From assembly GCA_025331565.1 (NCBI GenBank), contig JAFREQ010000030.1:6076001-6140000 (forward strand): a stretch of 64,000 nucleotides of DNA, written 5' to 3'. Every line of letters begins with the position of its first letter. The first letter of the stretch is position 1. Below, piece after piece: positions 1 through 11,725 of this stretch. A model generated the notes under the pieces. That model had not been told where the DNA came from. It saw nothing but the letters and a program-made list of their open reading frames with translations, and made no database searches. The translations under genes were made by a program, and so were the position numbers. The stretch comes from Holacanthus passer. Taxonomy: Eukaryota > Chordata > Actinopteri > Pomacanthidae.

Positions 1-1106
1 TGTATTTACCCAACTCAGACAGAACGTTGTCCTTTGAGGAAATAAAATGTAAGTACATCATAGACAAAAATTTCTTCTTTCATCAGAACTAGCCAAAACA
101 ATTTTTTAACCAGGCCCCCAATGTCTAACTTAGAAAAAATGATGTCTAAAAATAGCCTAAGTAAAGGGGCTATATCAGAACTATATAATCTGTTAGTATC
201 CAGTTCAACTGAGGCCTCAGATAAAACATGGTAAGAGTGGAGGGAAGCTCTAGAAATGGGCATAACATCAGAGGACTGGGAACTGACTTGCACCAAAGCC
301 CACACCCAATCAATCAATACCCAACCTAAACTGTTACAATACAAATGGTTAATGAGAACATATATGACACCAGTTACATTAAATAAGTACAATAGCCATA
401 TTCAGGATTTATGTGTTAAATGCACTGAGGCAAAGGGAAGCTCATTTCATCGTATATGGGATTGTCTTAAGGTTAAAAAATTCTGGATAACAGAAAATAG
501 AAAATATTATTTCTAAAACTATTTCAATGAATCCTGTTTTCTTTATTTTAGGACTTAACCCTAACCCTAACTCTATCCAAAGCAACATAAATACACCAAG
601 AGTGAGTGCATAATAATATATGTGAGCCTCCTGCATGCTAAAACATTACTTGCACTTTTGGAAAAAGGCTTGCATACCAAGTTCAGTACACTGGGTGAGG
701 CAAATGTCAATAACCTTTCCTCTCGACAGAGTGGCACATGTACGAAAAGGGAAACAGGATTTGTTTGAGAGGGCGTGGGGGCCCTTTAATGCTTTTGTGA
801 AATCCATAAATTTAACAGATGACAGTGATGAGGTGGAATAAATATTTGTGATGTAAACAGAATGAGAGGAATGACAAGACTACCTGCTGTTCTGTATAAA
901 GTACTGTACTGCATTTACATTTCTGAGAAGATGTTTGTCAGTTATTCTTTTCTTTACACATTATATTTTGCTTAATATGCATGTGCCATATTATGGTTCA
1001 AATAATTGCATAATTTAGTGATTCCTGTATTGTATATTACAACACATGTGTGTACATGCATACAAATTGTTAATAAACATACTGAAAAACATACTAAAAA
1101 AAAAAA
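1..1106 (+). mobile_element. L1/Tx1-like LINE, decayed ORF2 C-terminus and 3' tail
   Basis: The + strand reads, with frameshifts and stops, as the carboxy end of a fish L1-like ORF2 protein. Bases 256-516 contain LLQYKWLMRTYMTPVTLNK, followed near 407-470 by a CVKC...H...C zinc-knuckle-like signature with IWDC, which is characteristic of the post-RT region of these elements. Bases 635-841 contain KGKQDLFERAWGPFNAF, the usual last conserved block. An AT-rich 3' tail ends in a run of 11 A at 1096-1106, consistent with target-primed insertion. The element enters from the left window edge, so its 5' extent is unknown. It sits in a SORCS3 intron in the same orientation as the gene and is not functional. 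The family call is from remembered consensus features; the exact clade (L1 versus Tx1) is uncertain. Confidence 0.8.
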
Positions 1107-3481
1107 CAACTATTCATAAGCTAAGAAAAACTTGTCTTGCCTCTTTAGCTTACAAAATAAGAGATTCTTCTAGCCCACAATGGAATGCTTAAAATTACAA
1201 AATTTGTAAAGACATAGTTTTGACTGGACAGCAACACATAGCTGTCCTTCTTCAGTAAACACTGTTTGATTTATTGCAAAGCTTTCTGGTAATTATTGTT
1301 GGCTTGCTTTTTATTTATGAGATTATGAGAGATGAGATGAAATTATGAGAGTGTAAAATGGGAAGCTGAGGGGAATTTAGTAATTACAGGTATCCTCTCA
1401 TAAACCCAGAAGTAGGACAAGTAGAAATATTGACTTGTTGGTGGCAAGTCAGGGGAACAACACAGTCATTAGGGCTCATCCTTTGGGAACATGAATGTCT
1501 GTACCAAATCGAATGGCAATCCATCAAGTCCTAATCCATCCACTAACCAAGCATTGGAACCAAACATACAGCTTTCCCACTGCTGGCTTAAGGGCTGGTC
1601 ACTTTCCAAGGCTGGAGATGCTCTTCATGTTCTCCTACACTACTCCTGTAGTCATAGCAATGCAGAAAGTACCCAGCAGTGGTTATGAGGCTGTGCCAAC
1701 ATAAATCTACTGGGCTCCATGACAGGCAACACCATTCTCTACCTCTAACCTAATTTACCTTTCAGTTGTCCTCAACTCGTGCTCTCACCCAAGCAAAGAG
1801 CAGATACTCAGCAGCCCGACCCGGCCTTATGTCTGCATTGTATCTGCTCAGGCTAAACTGCCTCATTGATTTCATTGGCAGTTTCAGTATAATGGTGCTC
1901 ATGTTGTTCAATTGTATAGCGCCGCGTCTAATGTGTAGAAGAAAAACTTACTGCACTGTTCTCTGAGAAATTACACTTCAAAAAGAAAGGTGATCTTACA
2001 TTTGTCAACAAGACGTAAAGGTCATTATACATTCAACACTCTGCCTCATTGTATCTCTCACTCTGTTGCTATTTGGGTGTTTCAGCCTTTCTTTCTCGCT
2101 TCATCTCTCCCTCTCTCTGTCTTTACCTCTCTGCTTTGCTCTGTCATAGAGAACAACAGCTTAGCAGTAGTTATGAGGGGTTTCATCGATTTACTGTGTT
2201 TAAGGAGTTTAGCTCAATTGATTTAGGGTGTTTCTGTTCAAAAAAAAAATCCAGTTTAATTATCAGAGTTGTATAATATAGTGATCCAAGTGGCATTCCC
2301 CCAGAATGTTTGTACTACTATAAAATATTGGCACGTGAACTTGTAGTTAATGCACTTGAACTGGTGCATTTTCCAAGTTTTGCACTTATGGATTCAAATA
2401 AAATGAAGAAGCACGTCTCCCATCCGTACAAACAACCAAACGATTTTTGTTGTTGTTTTTTGTTTGTTATAGTTTGAATGTTACTTCGGTTACCTCCAAC
2501 TATGATGAGCAGAGTAAGTCGAGTAATTAGCCAAAGCTGCCGCATTTCAAATGTTATTTTTATCTATTTATTTCGTTTTGTTTTTCTAGTTTGTATGATT
2601 TAGACATTTGCTCAAAATGTGACAAAAACATACACCATACTTAATTTAAAAAACACAAAACAAATGACAACATAGTGACAAAAGCATAACATTAAGGTAT
2701 CAAAAACTTTCTGAAGAGAGTGAAGAAATCTGCTACTTGAAGATGCTCACAAAGGTCTGAACCGTTGCTGCTTTTCTAGTTTGAGTGCTGACTGTATACA
2801 ACTACTTACCCTCCAGCAGGGACTCACAGGCAGGCAATTATATCTTGACTTGAGAGTTTGAGTACATAATTAAGTTCTCTCAAGTTTACAAAGTAATGTT
2901 TCATGGAACATTATATTGAATCCTGCAATTTCTAAACAGGTATATATCTACTACTTGCATTTTAATGTAAACATTGAGTTTATTTGAAATGAAATGTGCT
3001 TTATGAATAAAATTGTCTTGCCTTGCCACAATGCATATATTCATCCTTGGCTGTTTGGCAATAGTCATTGTATATAAGCTGGAGTGACTACAGCAACTAC
3101 ACACATCTTAAAGTAAAGCCTGAGAGCTACTTCAGACAGTCAACTCAAGTCTGCTGCTACACTCACACAGTTGCTTATGGTGGTGCACTTAAGTCTACGT
3201 AGTGGGGGAGTCATTATGTCATCGCTCCTCACTCCCTGCTGTGCTGAGCTCTGTGCTTCCATGTGAGGAGTGACAAGGCTCTGACCTCGTCACTCCCCAG
3301 TGAAAGTTCATACAGTATAATACATTCACAAAACAATCCGTTCAATGCGAGTTGACTGACTGAAATGATGTAAGTGTGTAATTTCATGGGCACAGAACAA
3401 AGTCATTAACTGATGAAGCTGTTTCTAATAATCACTGTCACAGTGTGATAGCTAATAAAGCATATTTCTGCTTTGTCACAG
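1107..3481 (+). other. SORCS3 intron, remainder
   Basis: AT-rich sequence without a recognisable exon. Short open frames at 1491-1966 and 2318-2545 show no family motif and no splice-site framing. The stretch ends in the acceptor of the first recognised SORCS3 exon (pyrimidine-rich tract, then cacag). The exon that precedes it lies left of the window. Confidence 0.6.
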
Positions 3482-3613
3482 GTGTCTGACTTCCCAGGGG
3501 AGCAACTCTTGGTCGCCGTGTTCCCCGGAGTTCCAACAGCTGCTGAGCTCTTCCTGTTACCTCATAAGAACCAATCAGAGGGCAAGAAAAAGAGCGAGGA
3601 GGAGCTGGAGCAG
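3482..3613 (+). CDS. sorcs3: SORCS3 exon (fifth from last): membrane-proximal ectodomain
   Basis: 132-bp exon encoding 44 residues that begin VSDFPGEQLLVAVFPGVPTA and end in a Lys/Glu-rich stretch (KKKSEEELEQ). It is flanked by a cacag acceptor and a gtgact donor, and it is in phase 0 at both ends. SorCS3 is a type I VPS10-domain sorting receptor of neurons, found in the secretory and endosomal pathway and at postsynaptic membranes. This segment belongs to the region between the PKD/leucine-rich part and the membrane. Identification rests on the five exons together, which match the SorCS family in order, phase and sequence. On its own this exon is the least diagnostic of the five. The gene's 5' part, including the VPS10 propeller, lies outside the window. 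Confidence 0.85.
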
Positions 3614-3711
3614 GTGACTATGATTGGATTTATATCAAATTAATTGCTCATTGCGTAAAAAAAAAATGGAATGCTTCAAATGTAAAACATGATGTTATAT
3701 GTGTTTCACAG

Positions 3712-3811
3712 GTGTCTGATATAATAGTAAGTGCGCTGAACCAAAATTTGGTGGAGTTCGAGCTCAAGCCTGGTGTGCGGGTCATTGTGTACAACACACA
3801 GTTAACACTGG
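3712..3811 (+). CDS. sorcs3: SORCS3 exon (fourth from last): juxtamembrane ectodomain
   Basis: 100-bp exon reading VSDIIVSALNQNLVEFELKP then GVRVIVYNTQLTL, and ending with one base of a split codon (phase 1 out). The acceptor is ttcacag and the donor is gtaagg, a strong consensus. ALNQNLV.FELKPGV and YxTQLTL are hallmark SorCS-family sequence immediately before the transmembrane exon. Only 98 bp separate it from the previous exon. The split G joins the next exon to give Ala-Pro-Leu-Val-Asp. It cannot be decided from this exon alone whether the gene is SORCS1 or SORCS3; the tail exons decide that. Confidence 0.93.
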
Positions 3812-6800
3812 GTAAGGAATATGTGCTCACTGCTTTCAATACTGCCATTAAGTTATCGACCATGATATTAACTTGGTATAGTAATTTAATAATACCCTTA
3901 CATTTTCTATTTGTCATTTTCAAGTGCCGAGAATTGAACTGTAATAACCATGTTTTGACAAGAAGAATTTTTCTTCTGTCCACCAATTAAAATTCCTGTC
4001 AGACTGCCTCCATACCAGGCAAAAAAAAAACACAGGGGAGCATGGGTGGAGTTTGATTTTAAGTGGAGCTCCTTGAGACGAGGGATCTTTTATGCCTGCC
4101 ATCAAAAGCCGAACATCTGTTCTATTTCTTTTATGGCCATCCAACCACAAAATGAGTGTTACACTGAGTATAATTATGTTGATTATTTAGTCCTTGAGAA
4201 AGAACACTGTACAATTTAAGGGCAGAAGCAGAAGTCAGAATTGCTTGAAGAGTCAACAACAATGTTAAATTCTTCACTGCAGGAAAAGGGAGGGTTGGTT
4301 GACATTCGAGAAATTCAAAGTGCACCCCTGCCAAAAAACAAATTGCTATTACAAGTATCAAATCAATGCTGGATTCATGTAGGCACACTGATTGTAAATA
4401 ACGTGGCTGGGCTGGAAAACTCAACTTTTTATTGGCTTAGGCCTTGGTAGTCCTCCACAATTCGTGCGTCCCACTGCTGGACAGATCTCACATTGTATTC
4501 ATTGCTTGGCTGGTTTCATTAGGCACACAGTCTCTGGAGGCACACAGCCATGAGTTGTCTGTAGCTCAAAGTGCCAGGTATTAACAGCCTGGCATGTGCT
4601 GCTCTGTGACGTTCTGTGGTGTGCTGCAATCTAATGACATTGGAGGTGTACCCAGCTGGATCCTTATATTTCACCTCCCAAGAAAAGGTCTAAAAAGCCT
4701 TCAAGCTGCTGGAGAAAGGTCAGCACCATACATGCTGCCGTCTCTGAGCTGAAGGGCTCTGGAGTAGCTTGGTAACACTGGAAAGTGCAATGTGATTTCC
4801 CTGCGATGACATACATGAATGCACTCTTCAAAGTAATGGCAGGAATTTAAGGTGTATGCCTTATGAGTGAAACCATGTACTGTGACATTTTTCATAGTAA
4901 GTATTTGTTTAGTTGGGCTCTTGTTTGAAATGTAAGTGCATGTAACCATTTCAAACTGAGATGTATGAATTACCTGCTGCTGACATCTCCTTTGCCCAGC
5001 CACAGAAACAGCAATTTCACGCTACCATAACTTATGACATTTGTAATCTAAAAAAATAAGAGCATCGTCTCATAATGCACATCGTTGTGTATATATACTG
5101 TACTCAAAATCAACAATGGGATTCATTTACTGGTGAATAAACAGAGTTTTATATTATTTCAGAAGCAGAGAATGAATGTGCAGCCAGGAAAATTGCAATT
5201 TGTATGTCGAGAGAAACTGATGTCAAAGAAATATTTTAAACTCTATGTCCTTACTTCTGCAAACCTACCTGAGCACTTAAAGTATATATGAGTATATATA
5301 CAGTACATATACTTAATTAATCATAAGGAGTAGTTCAGATTAAAGATGCCATGTGGAGCTTCGAGCAGCAGTAGCTCAATGGAGCACGATACACTTCCTT
5401 GACAATTGTTTTGCACTACTCCACTGAGCAACAGTAGGAGTCAACATGCAAGAAGCAATGCAATACGCCCGCGAAGGTAAAGAAGAAGAAGACGGAAAAC
5501 TAGCATCCATGGATGTAAACAATCTGGGATATAAAATATTTTAATATTAGTGAAATATTTGTGTGTGCTTTAGTGAGAAAGGAAACACACTGGAGTTTGT
5601 TAGGCCTAAAGGATACACCAAATGTGTTTTGGTGATGGACTTTGAATTTAACATCCACCAGCTTAAGTCATCATTATTATCATGTAAAGGTACCAGATAA
5701 AGCCTGATACTAAACTGCCGTACAAAAATAAAACACTTTCTGGAGTGTTTCCAACACCTTAAAATCACTTGACTTAACCCAGCATGGCTTTATTTTACAT
5801 TAATTAACATCATTATAATGTAATTAGTTGGGAACTATATTGTCCACATTGTGGAAAATTTTCTTTGCTTCCAACAGCTTGTGTAACTTAACCCAACAAA
5901 CTATTGTTGGGCTCTCGTGCTGTGTGCTCAGAACAATACAGAGTCTACATGAAGCCCACAGGCCTGATGCAGGGTTTCCAGAAGTTTCTGCGACCGTTGA
6001 AACAGCACCAAATCCCGCCAACCTCACCTACGTTTGGCTTGAATTCAACTTCAACTGAACTCCTCTCTGCTTTTTCCCAGTGCACCGTCATTGCTGCAAG
6101 ATCCTCTCCAGGCTCTTTCTCGTGACTTTGGTTGCCAAAGGGAGCATCTTGCTCAAACATTTGAACTTAACTTTAGACCTAGGCCACAGGTCTTTAACTT
6201 GGAGGTTGAGTAAACAGACTGTTTGTATTCAGTGAATACATTCCCGGATGCAAAGGAGACAGCTGCACAGCATGTAGGACGACAAAAAGATTTTGTCGAG
6301 CAGATAACAGATTACACGTTTTTCTCCAACCGACTCAACTTTGCTGAATTTCTGCTGCCACCGAGGAATCCAGCTTGCTGTGACTGCTTGAGGAGTAAGA
6401 CAAACGGTCCCACCAGTGTTCAGCCATGGACCGCATTGGAGACACACAGGATGGATCTGCACACACTTCAATTGCTTTCTGAAGCAACTAATCATAAGAG
6501 GCCTGTGTCTGGGCAGAGACATTAGTTATTAATAGTGTGTATTGCAAGCTTTATTGCTTGTAAACTGTATTTCTACTGCTGAGAAGAACAGACCACTGTG
6601 TCCTGTGATTACTGTGAAATACTGTGGAGTATTTACCATCGTTTGCTGCTTGTTAGGATTGTGCTTAGTGTATTGGAGTTGGTTTGTGCTCTCCCACTTT
6701 GTGCTGCTTGTGTTAGTCTCGCCACCGCAAGTAAAGCAGCAATTTTACCGGCTAAAAACACAGCGCCAGGCCTATTTCGCCTGCTGTGCTACTGCGTGGT

Positions 6801-7910
6801 AAAGCAGGAAAGTTTATTGTGTCTCTCTGCGACAATTAGGAACCTTTCTCCCTTTCACCAGCCCAGACCTACACGCATTTGCACGCAATCACAAACACCC
6901 TTGGTGCACAGATAGCGTGGATAACCCATTTGCCCCGACACCATCTTCTTGCCAAAGACATATGTTAGATCACATTTAACTCTCACTGTTCAACTCTCGC
7001 AGTTAAGTTCGATAACATCAGCTTGGGAAAGACATCTTCACTTATGTGATCCACCTTCCCCTTGCTGTAGTTAGATAACAGATGTTTGTTAATCAAGGGT
7101 GATATTGATTGTTGATTAATATTGCTACTGTTATTAAATTCTGTTATACCTTAAGCAGCTGTTTGTGATTATTTGTGCTTCCTCTGATAACAGCTGGATT
7201 GTGAGGGTCAGTGCTGGGACTCAGCCTTCACTGTTCACTTCATAGTGTAAATGTTGATATCTCCCAGATATTGACACTTCGAAGTTAACACTCATTTGAG
7301 ACTGCATTGATAGTTTGGTTTGTGGTGGCTGATACCAGGGTGACGCCCCATAATTATTCATTTCCCTTAATAATTTCATGAATATTAAACATTTTCCTTG
7401 ATAATAATTGATCATTCAATTCAATTCAGTTTTATTTGTATAGCGCCAAATCACAACAAAGGTCATCTCAAGGCACTTTACATACAGAGCAGGTCTAGAC
7501 CATACTCTTTATAATAATAACCAATAACCAAGATAATAACCAAACCAGTACTATTTTATGTTACTTTGTTTTTAGCAGGGACAGCACACATTCATTACCA
7601 ATTTCCAATGAGTTTACTTCACTTTATTTGCTTTAACCAACTTTAGCATTCATTTATTTGACATAGTTTTACTTTGTTTATTATTGGGACAGTGTACACT
7701 AATTAACTTTGTGATGAAGTGAACGTTGCAGATTTAGCCAAATTCAGCTGCAGCTCCAAATGAATGATAATGTTGCTCAATAACTGCTGGATGTGTAAAT
7801 AAGCAGCTGTTTGCTAACAGGTTCACCATATCAACGTAAAAGGTGATGACATGTCAAACTTGTTTCAGCTGCCATAATAGAATCTGTCCTGTCCTCTCCT
7901 GCTCCCACAG
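3812..7910 (+). other. SORCS3 intron between ectodomain and transmembrane exons
   Basis: 4.1-kb intron from a gtaagg donor to a tcccacag acceptor. Most of it is AT-rich with no recognised content. About 5870-7200 is visibly more GC-rich and has several overlapping 80-105 codon open frames on both strands (for example 6223-6525 + and 6598-6915 +) that match nothing I know. It may be an unrecognised repeat. A teleost interspersed repeat lies near its right end (separate entry). Confidence 0.7.
7414..7530 (+). repeat. Teleost interspersed repeat with 'tatagcgccaaatcacaac' core
   Basis: Contains tatagcgccaaatcacaac, then ctcaaggcactttacata and gagcaggtctagaccata. This is a very common teleost dispersed repeat that I know from many genomes but whose class I cannot state with certainty. 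It starts in a ttcaattcaattcag stretch. A second, more complete copy is at 18915-19140. Confidence 0.65.
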
Positions 7911-8016
7911 CACCCTTGGTGGACTCCAACCCCAGACACAGCAGCTCAGCCATGCTAATGCTTCTATCAGTGGTGTTCCTGGGCCTAGCAGTGTTCCTCA
8001 TCTACAAATTCAAGAG
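7911..8016 (+). CDS. sorcs3: SORCS3 exon (third from last): transmembrane segment
   Basis: 106-bp exon, phase 1 in and phase 2 out, reading (A)PLVDSNPRHSSSAMLM, then LLSVVFLGLAVFLIYKFKR. The hydrophobic run AMLMLLSVVFLGLAVFLIY is the single membrane helix, and KFKR is the basic stop-transfer signal on the cytosolic side. Its acceptor is ctcccacag and its donor gtacac. The AMLMLLSVVF.GLAVF.IYKFKR signature is shared by SorCS1 and SorCS3 and is nearly invariant across vertebrates. It fixes the topology: everything upstream is lumenal/extracellular and the next two exons form the cytoplasmic tail. Confidence 0.95.
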
Positions 8017-8878
8017 GTACACATTTTTGTGATTTCTTCCACCTGCTGCACATACAGCATGATCAGATACAGTAGAACCCTACTATATATCTATTACCAT
8101 ATTATTTATTATTGATAACACTAGATGAGCACAGTCTGGACCAATCAATCACAGTCGTGTTTGGAAATTTTATTTGACAAGTCCCCCTGGAGGTTGTAAA
8201 TCCTTCCAGCAGGATTCCAATGCATGAGGCACACGCACCAATCAGTGATAAAATGCAGAGAAAACGACCGTTAAATGGTTTAATATGCGGGCGCTGTGCC
8301 TCGGCTGTTATTTGCTGAATAAATTATTCATACTCAAAATGATTCTCTTGAAAAGTCTGAGGGAAATGGAAAAGCTGTCATTAATTATGGATATGAAATT
8401 TTTCCCATTAGTCTAAAGAGGATGCATTTTTCAAGAAATCTCACAGTTGACAAAACAGAGCAATTAATAACCTGAATGAATAGTAATTGGAAATAAATTG
8501 GATAGTGACTAAATAAAGATGTATATTATGTGTTATAAATGCAGATAGGAAAAGATACCAATGCTACTGTAATTTGCCTATAAATTAGTTACTGGTATAT
8601 AATTATGGTCAAGACAACTTTTAAAGTTGGCATGCCCATAGGACTAGGGAACAGAACTATTTTCTTTGAGGTTAGTAGAGAAATGTGGGTTTTTAAGAAA
8701 AGTTCATCTCAAAGTTACTTCTTTCAGAGATGTGAAAATAATAACTTGTGACAAAAAAAACATTTTGTTTTCACTCTGAGAAGGAATGAAGAACTTTTCA
8801 CTGAAAAATGTTTCCATGAGATGGTTCTCTAACATCGCTCTGAGGCTCATTTGTCTCTCTTCTCTTGCGAATTGTTAG
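8017..8878 (+). other. SORCS3 intron
   Basis: 862-bp AT-rich intron between the transmembrane and first tail exon. Bases 8300-8480 are rich in taattat/aataattat-type motifs that could be regulatory, but I see nothing definable. The acceptor is gttag rather than a cag. Confidence 0.75.
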
Positions 8879-9039
8879 AAAAATACCTTGGATCAACATA
8901 TACGCTGAGGTGAACCAAGAGAAAGAGCAGGAGATGATTGGTTCTGTAGGCCAGGGCGACAGCACGCCTAAAATCACGCTGAGTGAGTTCTCCACATCCA
9001 AAGAACTCATGGAGAAGGAACTGGATGCCAGGGTCAAAA
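8879..9039 (+). CDS. sorcs3: SORCS3 exon (penultimate): cytoplasmic tail, SorCS3-type
   Basis: 161-bp exon, phase 2 in and phase 1 out. It reads KIPWINIYAEVNQEKEQEMI, then GSVGQGDSTPKITLSEF and a Glu/Lys-rich end (KELMEKELDARVK). The KIPWINIYA..Q..KEQEMIGSV tail distinguishes SorCS3 from the described SorCS1 tails, which carry a different sequence after KFKR, and from SorCS2. The donor is gtaagt, a perfect consensus. The tail mediates sorting-adaptor and scaffold contacts in the family. The Ser/Thr-Pro and Ser-Glu-Phe positions are candidate phosphosites by inference only. Confidence 0.95.
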
Positions 9040-10640
9040 GTAAGTGAAGAGCTTTCATATCAAGCTTAAATGATGTATGAATAAGTCAAAATGTTTACTT
9101 GCTGATTACTGCTCTTCAAAAGGGATTTTGGTTTTTCTCATCTGAGACGGGATTTGTTTCTTTGGTTTTGGAGATGGGTTCGGAGTAAAAATCAACATGC
9201 TAATACACAGAATAAATGTGTGCAGATTAACCCTCCGGGAATACTTTAGCTATTGAATTTGAATTATTTTTTAAACAGAGAATTGGCAACTTAGTCTCCT
9301 TTTAGCATTTTTAATTATTCAGAGAGGAGGAAAGCAGGGGGGCCCGCAGAGTAGAGACAGTCCTGTAAGGGTTTTAACATAGCAAAGAATAGATTCCAGC
9401 AAGGCTTGCAGTACTGAGAACAATGAATAATTAATAAAACCAACATGTTTAAGCACGCGGCCTCGGGATTAGATAGGCCCGCAGGAGCACAGAGGCACCA
9501 GCCTTAATCACTTGACTATTTGGTCACAATATGACTTGTTTAAAAAGAATATTTCAATCCGGCACAAAAACAACAGGTTGTTAAAAAGCAAATTTGGAGA
9601 ATACTGCTCACAACAGAACAGTGCAGGTCATCTGGCAAGTGCAGTTCCTGAATTCATAGATAGTTTACAAGACAGATGAGGCTCCTGTTTTTTTTTTTTG
9701 ACCTGGGTGTTAAAATTCAGAATAACTGTAGAGAACTGGAACAAGTCTTACACACTAGTGGGCACCCTCAAGAACTGAAGGCATCAATATTCTGCTTTAT
9801 ATCCAGCTGAATATTTTTATTCAGCTCAGAGTCCGTTGTTATCTTTTGCAAACTGGCTCACAGTCCAAAGTAGATTCAGTCATTTAGAAAATCATATAGC
9901 AGCTTGACTTGATGTTGACTGTGGCTCATACTGAGCAGGACAATCTAATAATGATATGTAGAAGATACCCTCATCTTTTGTCCCTAATATGGCTCATTAG
10001 ACCCTCCCTGCCTGGTCCAGGTCCACGTCAAACACCCTCGGTTTGTCATACAGGCTTTCTCTCACATGATAGAGATAAAGATAAAGAAAGAAAGAATAAA
10101 GATAAACCTGATGACACCAAGGTTACTTTGGAGACTTTTTTTAAAAACTCTTTATGGTTTTAACAGGCTAAGGAATAGTCTTGACCAGTAAACAGACATT
10201 TCTGTTTAAAATCAGTGTAGTTCCCCTTTAATTTCTGCACTGATTGTTGTGCTCCACAGTGCACGATTTGAATGAATGGACCGTCACTGGACTACGGAGC
10301 TGCATATTAACAGCTTCTCTCTTGTCTCTTAGTAGCGCACAACAAAGACATAATACATTTCAAAGCTGAAATTTAGTTGCCATTGTGTATGTGCTCATTC
10401 ATTAAACTAAGGGTATCATAATAAAAAAGACAAATTTTCATAATGGGTCATTTTATAATTTCCATGCTATTAACAGCTTCAGAGCCTTTGATAAAATAGG
10501 CATTGGAATTTCAGTAATTAACACAAGGTGTCACTGTCAAAGAAGTTATTTGTTTTACAGACATTAAAGCACAGACGTCGAACTAACTATCTTTGTTCTT
10601 GGCTTGTTTTTCTTCTTTTGTTTCATTTATTTCCGCTCAG
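9040..10640 (+). other. SORCS3 last intron
   Basis: 1.6-kb intron ending in a long pyrimidine tract and ctcag. Bases 9290-9500 mix AT-rich taat motifs with GC-rich patches and could be a conserved intronic element. An 84-codon frame at 9909-10163 has no family motif. Bases 10185-10235 (aaaatcagtgtagttcccct) resemble 47725-47770, suggesting a small shared repeat. Confidence 0.65.
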
Positions 10641-10699
10641 GGGGAGTTGGAAACGCCTGCGAGAGCACAAGGGAGATTCCAAACTGTACTAGCGTGTAA
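10641..10699 (+). CDS. sorcs3: SORCS3 terminal coding exon with PDZ-ligand-like end
   Basis: 59 coding bases, phase 1 in, completing the protein as (R)GVGNACESTREIPNCTSV followed by TAA at 10697-10699. The EST(K/R)EIPNCTSV ending is the SorCS3 carboxy terminus. Thr-Ser-Val fits a class I PDZ ligand (X-S/T-X-V), which agrees with the published binding of SorCS3 to postsynaptic PDZ proteins such as PICK1 and PSD-95. The link between the previous exon and the conserved end (RGVGNAC) appears shorter and different from my recollection of the mammalian protein; this is unverified. The acceptor is ttccgctcag. Confidence 0.94.
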
Positions 10700-11725
10700 A
10701 GCCGGAGAGCGACAGTTTATGTACAGAGCGAAGTATTGCAGTGTCGGGGGTTCTCTTTCTGTTTTGTAATTCTCAACACAACTGATGTTAATAGTTTTCT
10801 AAGGGACCTCATTTATACAGACTTGCATGGATGCCTCGTTCAACAACATCCATGCAGCAAATGTCGATTTACTCAATGAGATCATTGTAATTACTGGCAA
10901 AACTTACCAGTTTTGTGGATGTATAAGCTACATAACGACGTTCATTTGCAGAGTGAAATATCTTTCATCAAAACCTCTGAAGAGTTATGTAAATTTCCTA
11001 AGGAGTTTGCTTTGAAAATCATTTCTGCCTATATATAGACTATAATGTCTGAGTCTTCAATCAAACAGGGAATATTATTGAAATGTACAATATTATCATC
11101 TGTTCTGTTAAATGTATATATTATTAGTTTCTACATGCTCGTAGTCTGAGTACCATGGCGACGACAGAAGAACTGACAATGGTCTGTTTTTAAAAGTGTG
11201 TTACAAAGTCAAACATTACTTAAAGAAATCAACTTTGTTTTGCTTAGGTCCTTGACTTGTGCATGTTCTTATTGAGGACACAATTTCTGTGTTGTAGATA
11301 AGCAAGTGTTGTAAATAGTTTTTTTCTAATCATTCATCAAAAAAGCAATCGATTTTGCCCGGACGTCTGTTTTGTTCTCATTTTCTTCAGTTGCTGTTGG
11401 GCGATATGTATGTAGTAGAAAGGGTTTATCTGTTAATGCAGGTAGAACTGTGTTGGTATATTACAGATTTAACTTCCCTCCATTTCCCTGGAAATGAAAT
11501 TAAAAGGATCAACATGATCATGTTCAATATATTTATATTTTCATTAGACATATACAATAGATATTCAGACATTTTAACATAAACAGTCTTTAAACTATCT
11601 GAACCAAACATTGTTTGCCATTGCCATCAATGCATTACATTCTGCCTCTAAGATAATGGCTCTGATAGTTCTGATTTGGCCTCAGAACAAAAGCTGAATC
11701 AGTTATAATGAATAGTATTGTGGCT
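10700..11725 (+). other. SORCS3 3'UTR and proximal 3' flank
   Basis: Non-coding sequence directly after the SORCS3 stop. No canonical AATAAA is present before the hAT insertion at 11726. An ATTAAA occurs near 11498-11505 and could serve as a weak poly(A) signal, so the transcript end cannot be placed. Small open frames here (10827-11015, 11355-11582) look like chance. Confidence 0.6.

Noticed and set aside
550..575. Telomere-like 'ttaaccctaaccctaac'
   Set aside because: It lies within the coding relic of the L1-like LINE, where the frame reads through it (ILGLNPNPN). It is a short coincidence, not a telomeric array.
6223..6525. 100-codon frame in the SORCS3 intron as an extra exon
   Set aside because: No conserved SorCS sequence, a competing frame on the opposite strand of equal length, and the flanking exons already join in phase.
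3482..10699. SORCS1 or SORCS2 instead of SORCS3
   Set aside because: The ectodomain and membrane exons would fit SORCS1, but the tail KIPWINIYA..Q..KEQEMIGSV with end ESTREIPNCTSV is the SorCS3 type as I know it. SORCS2 has a different tail.
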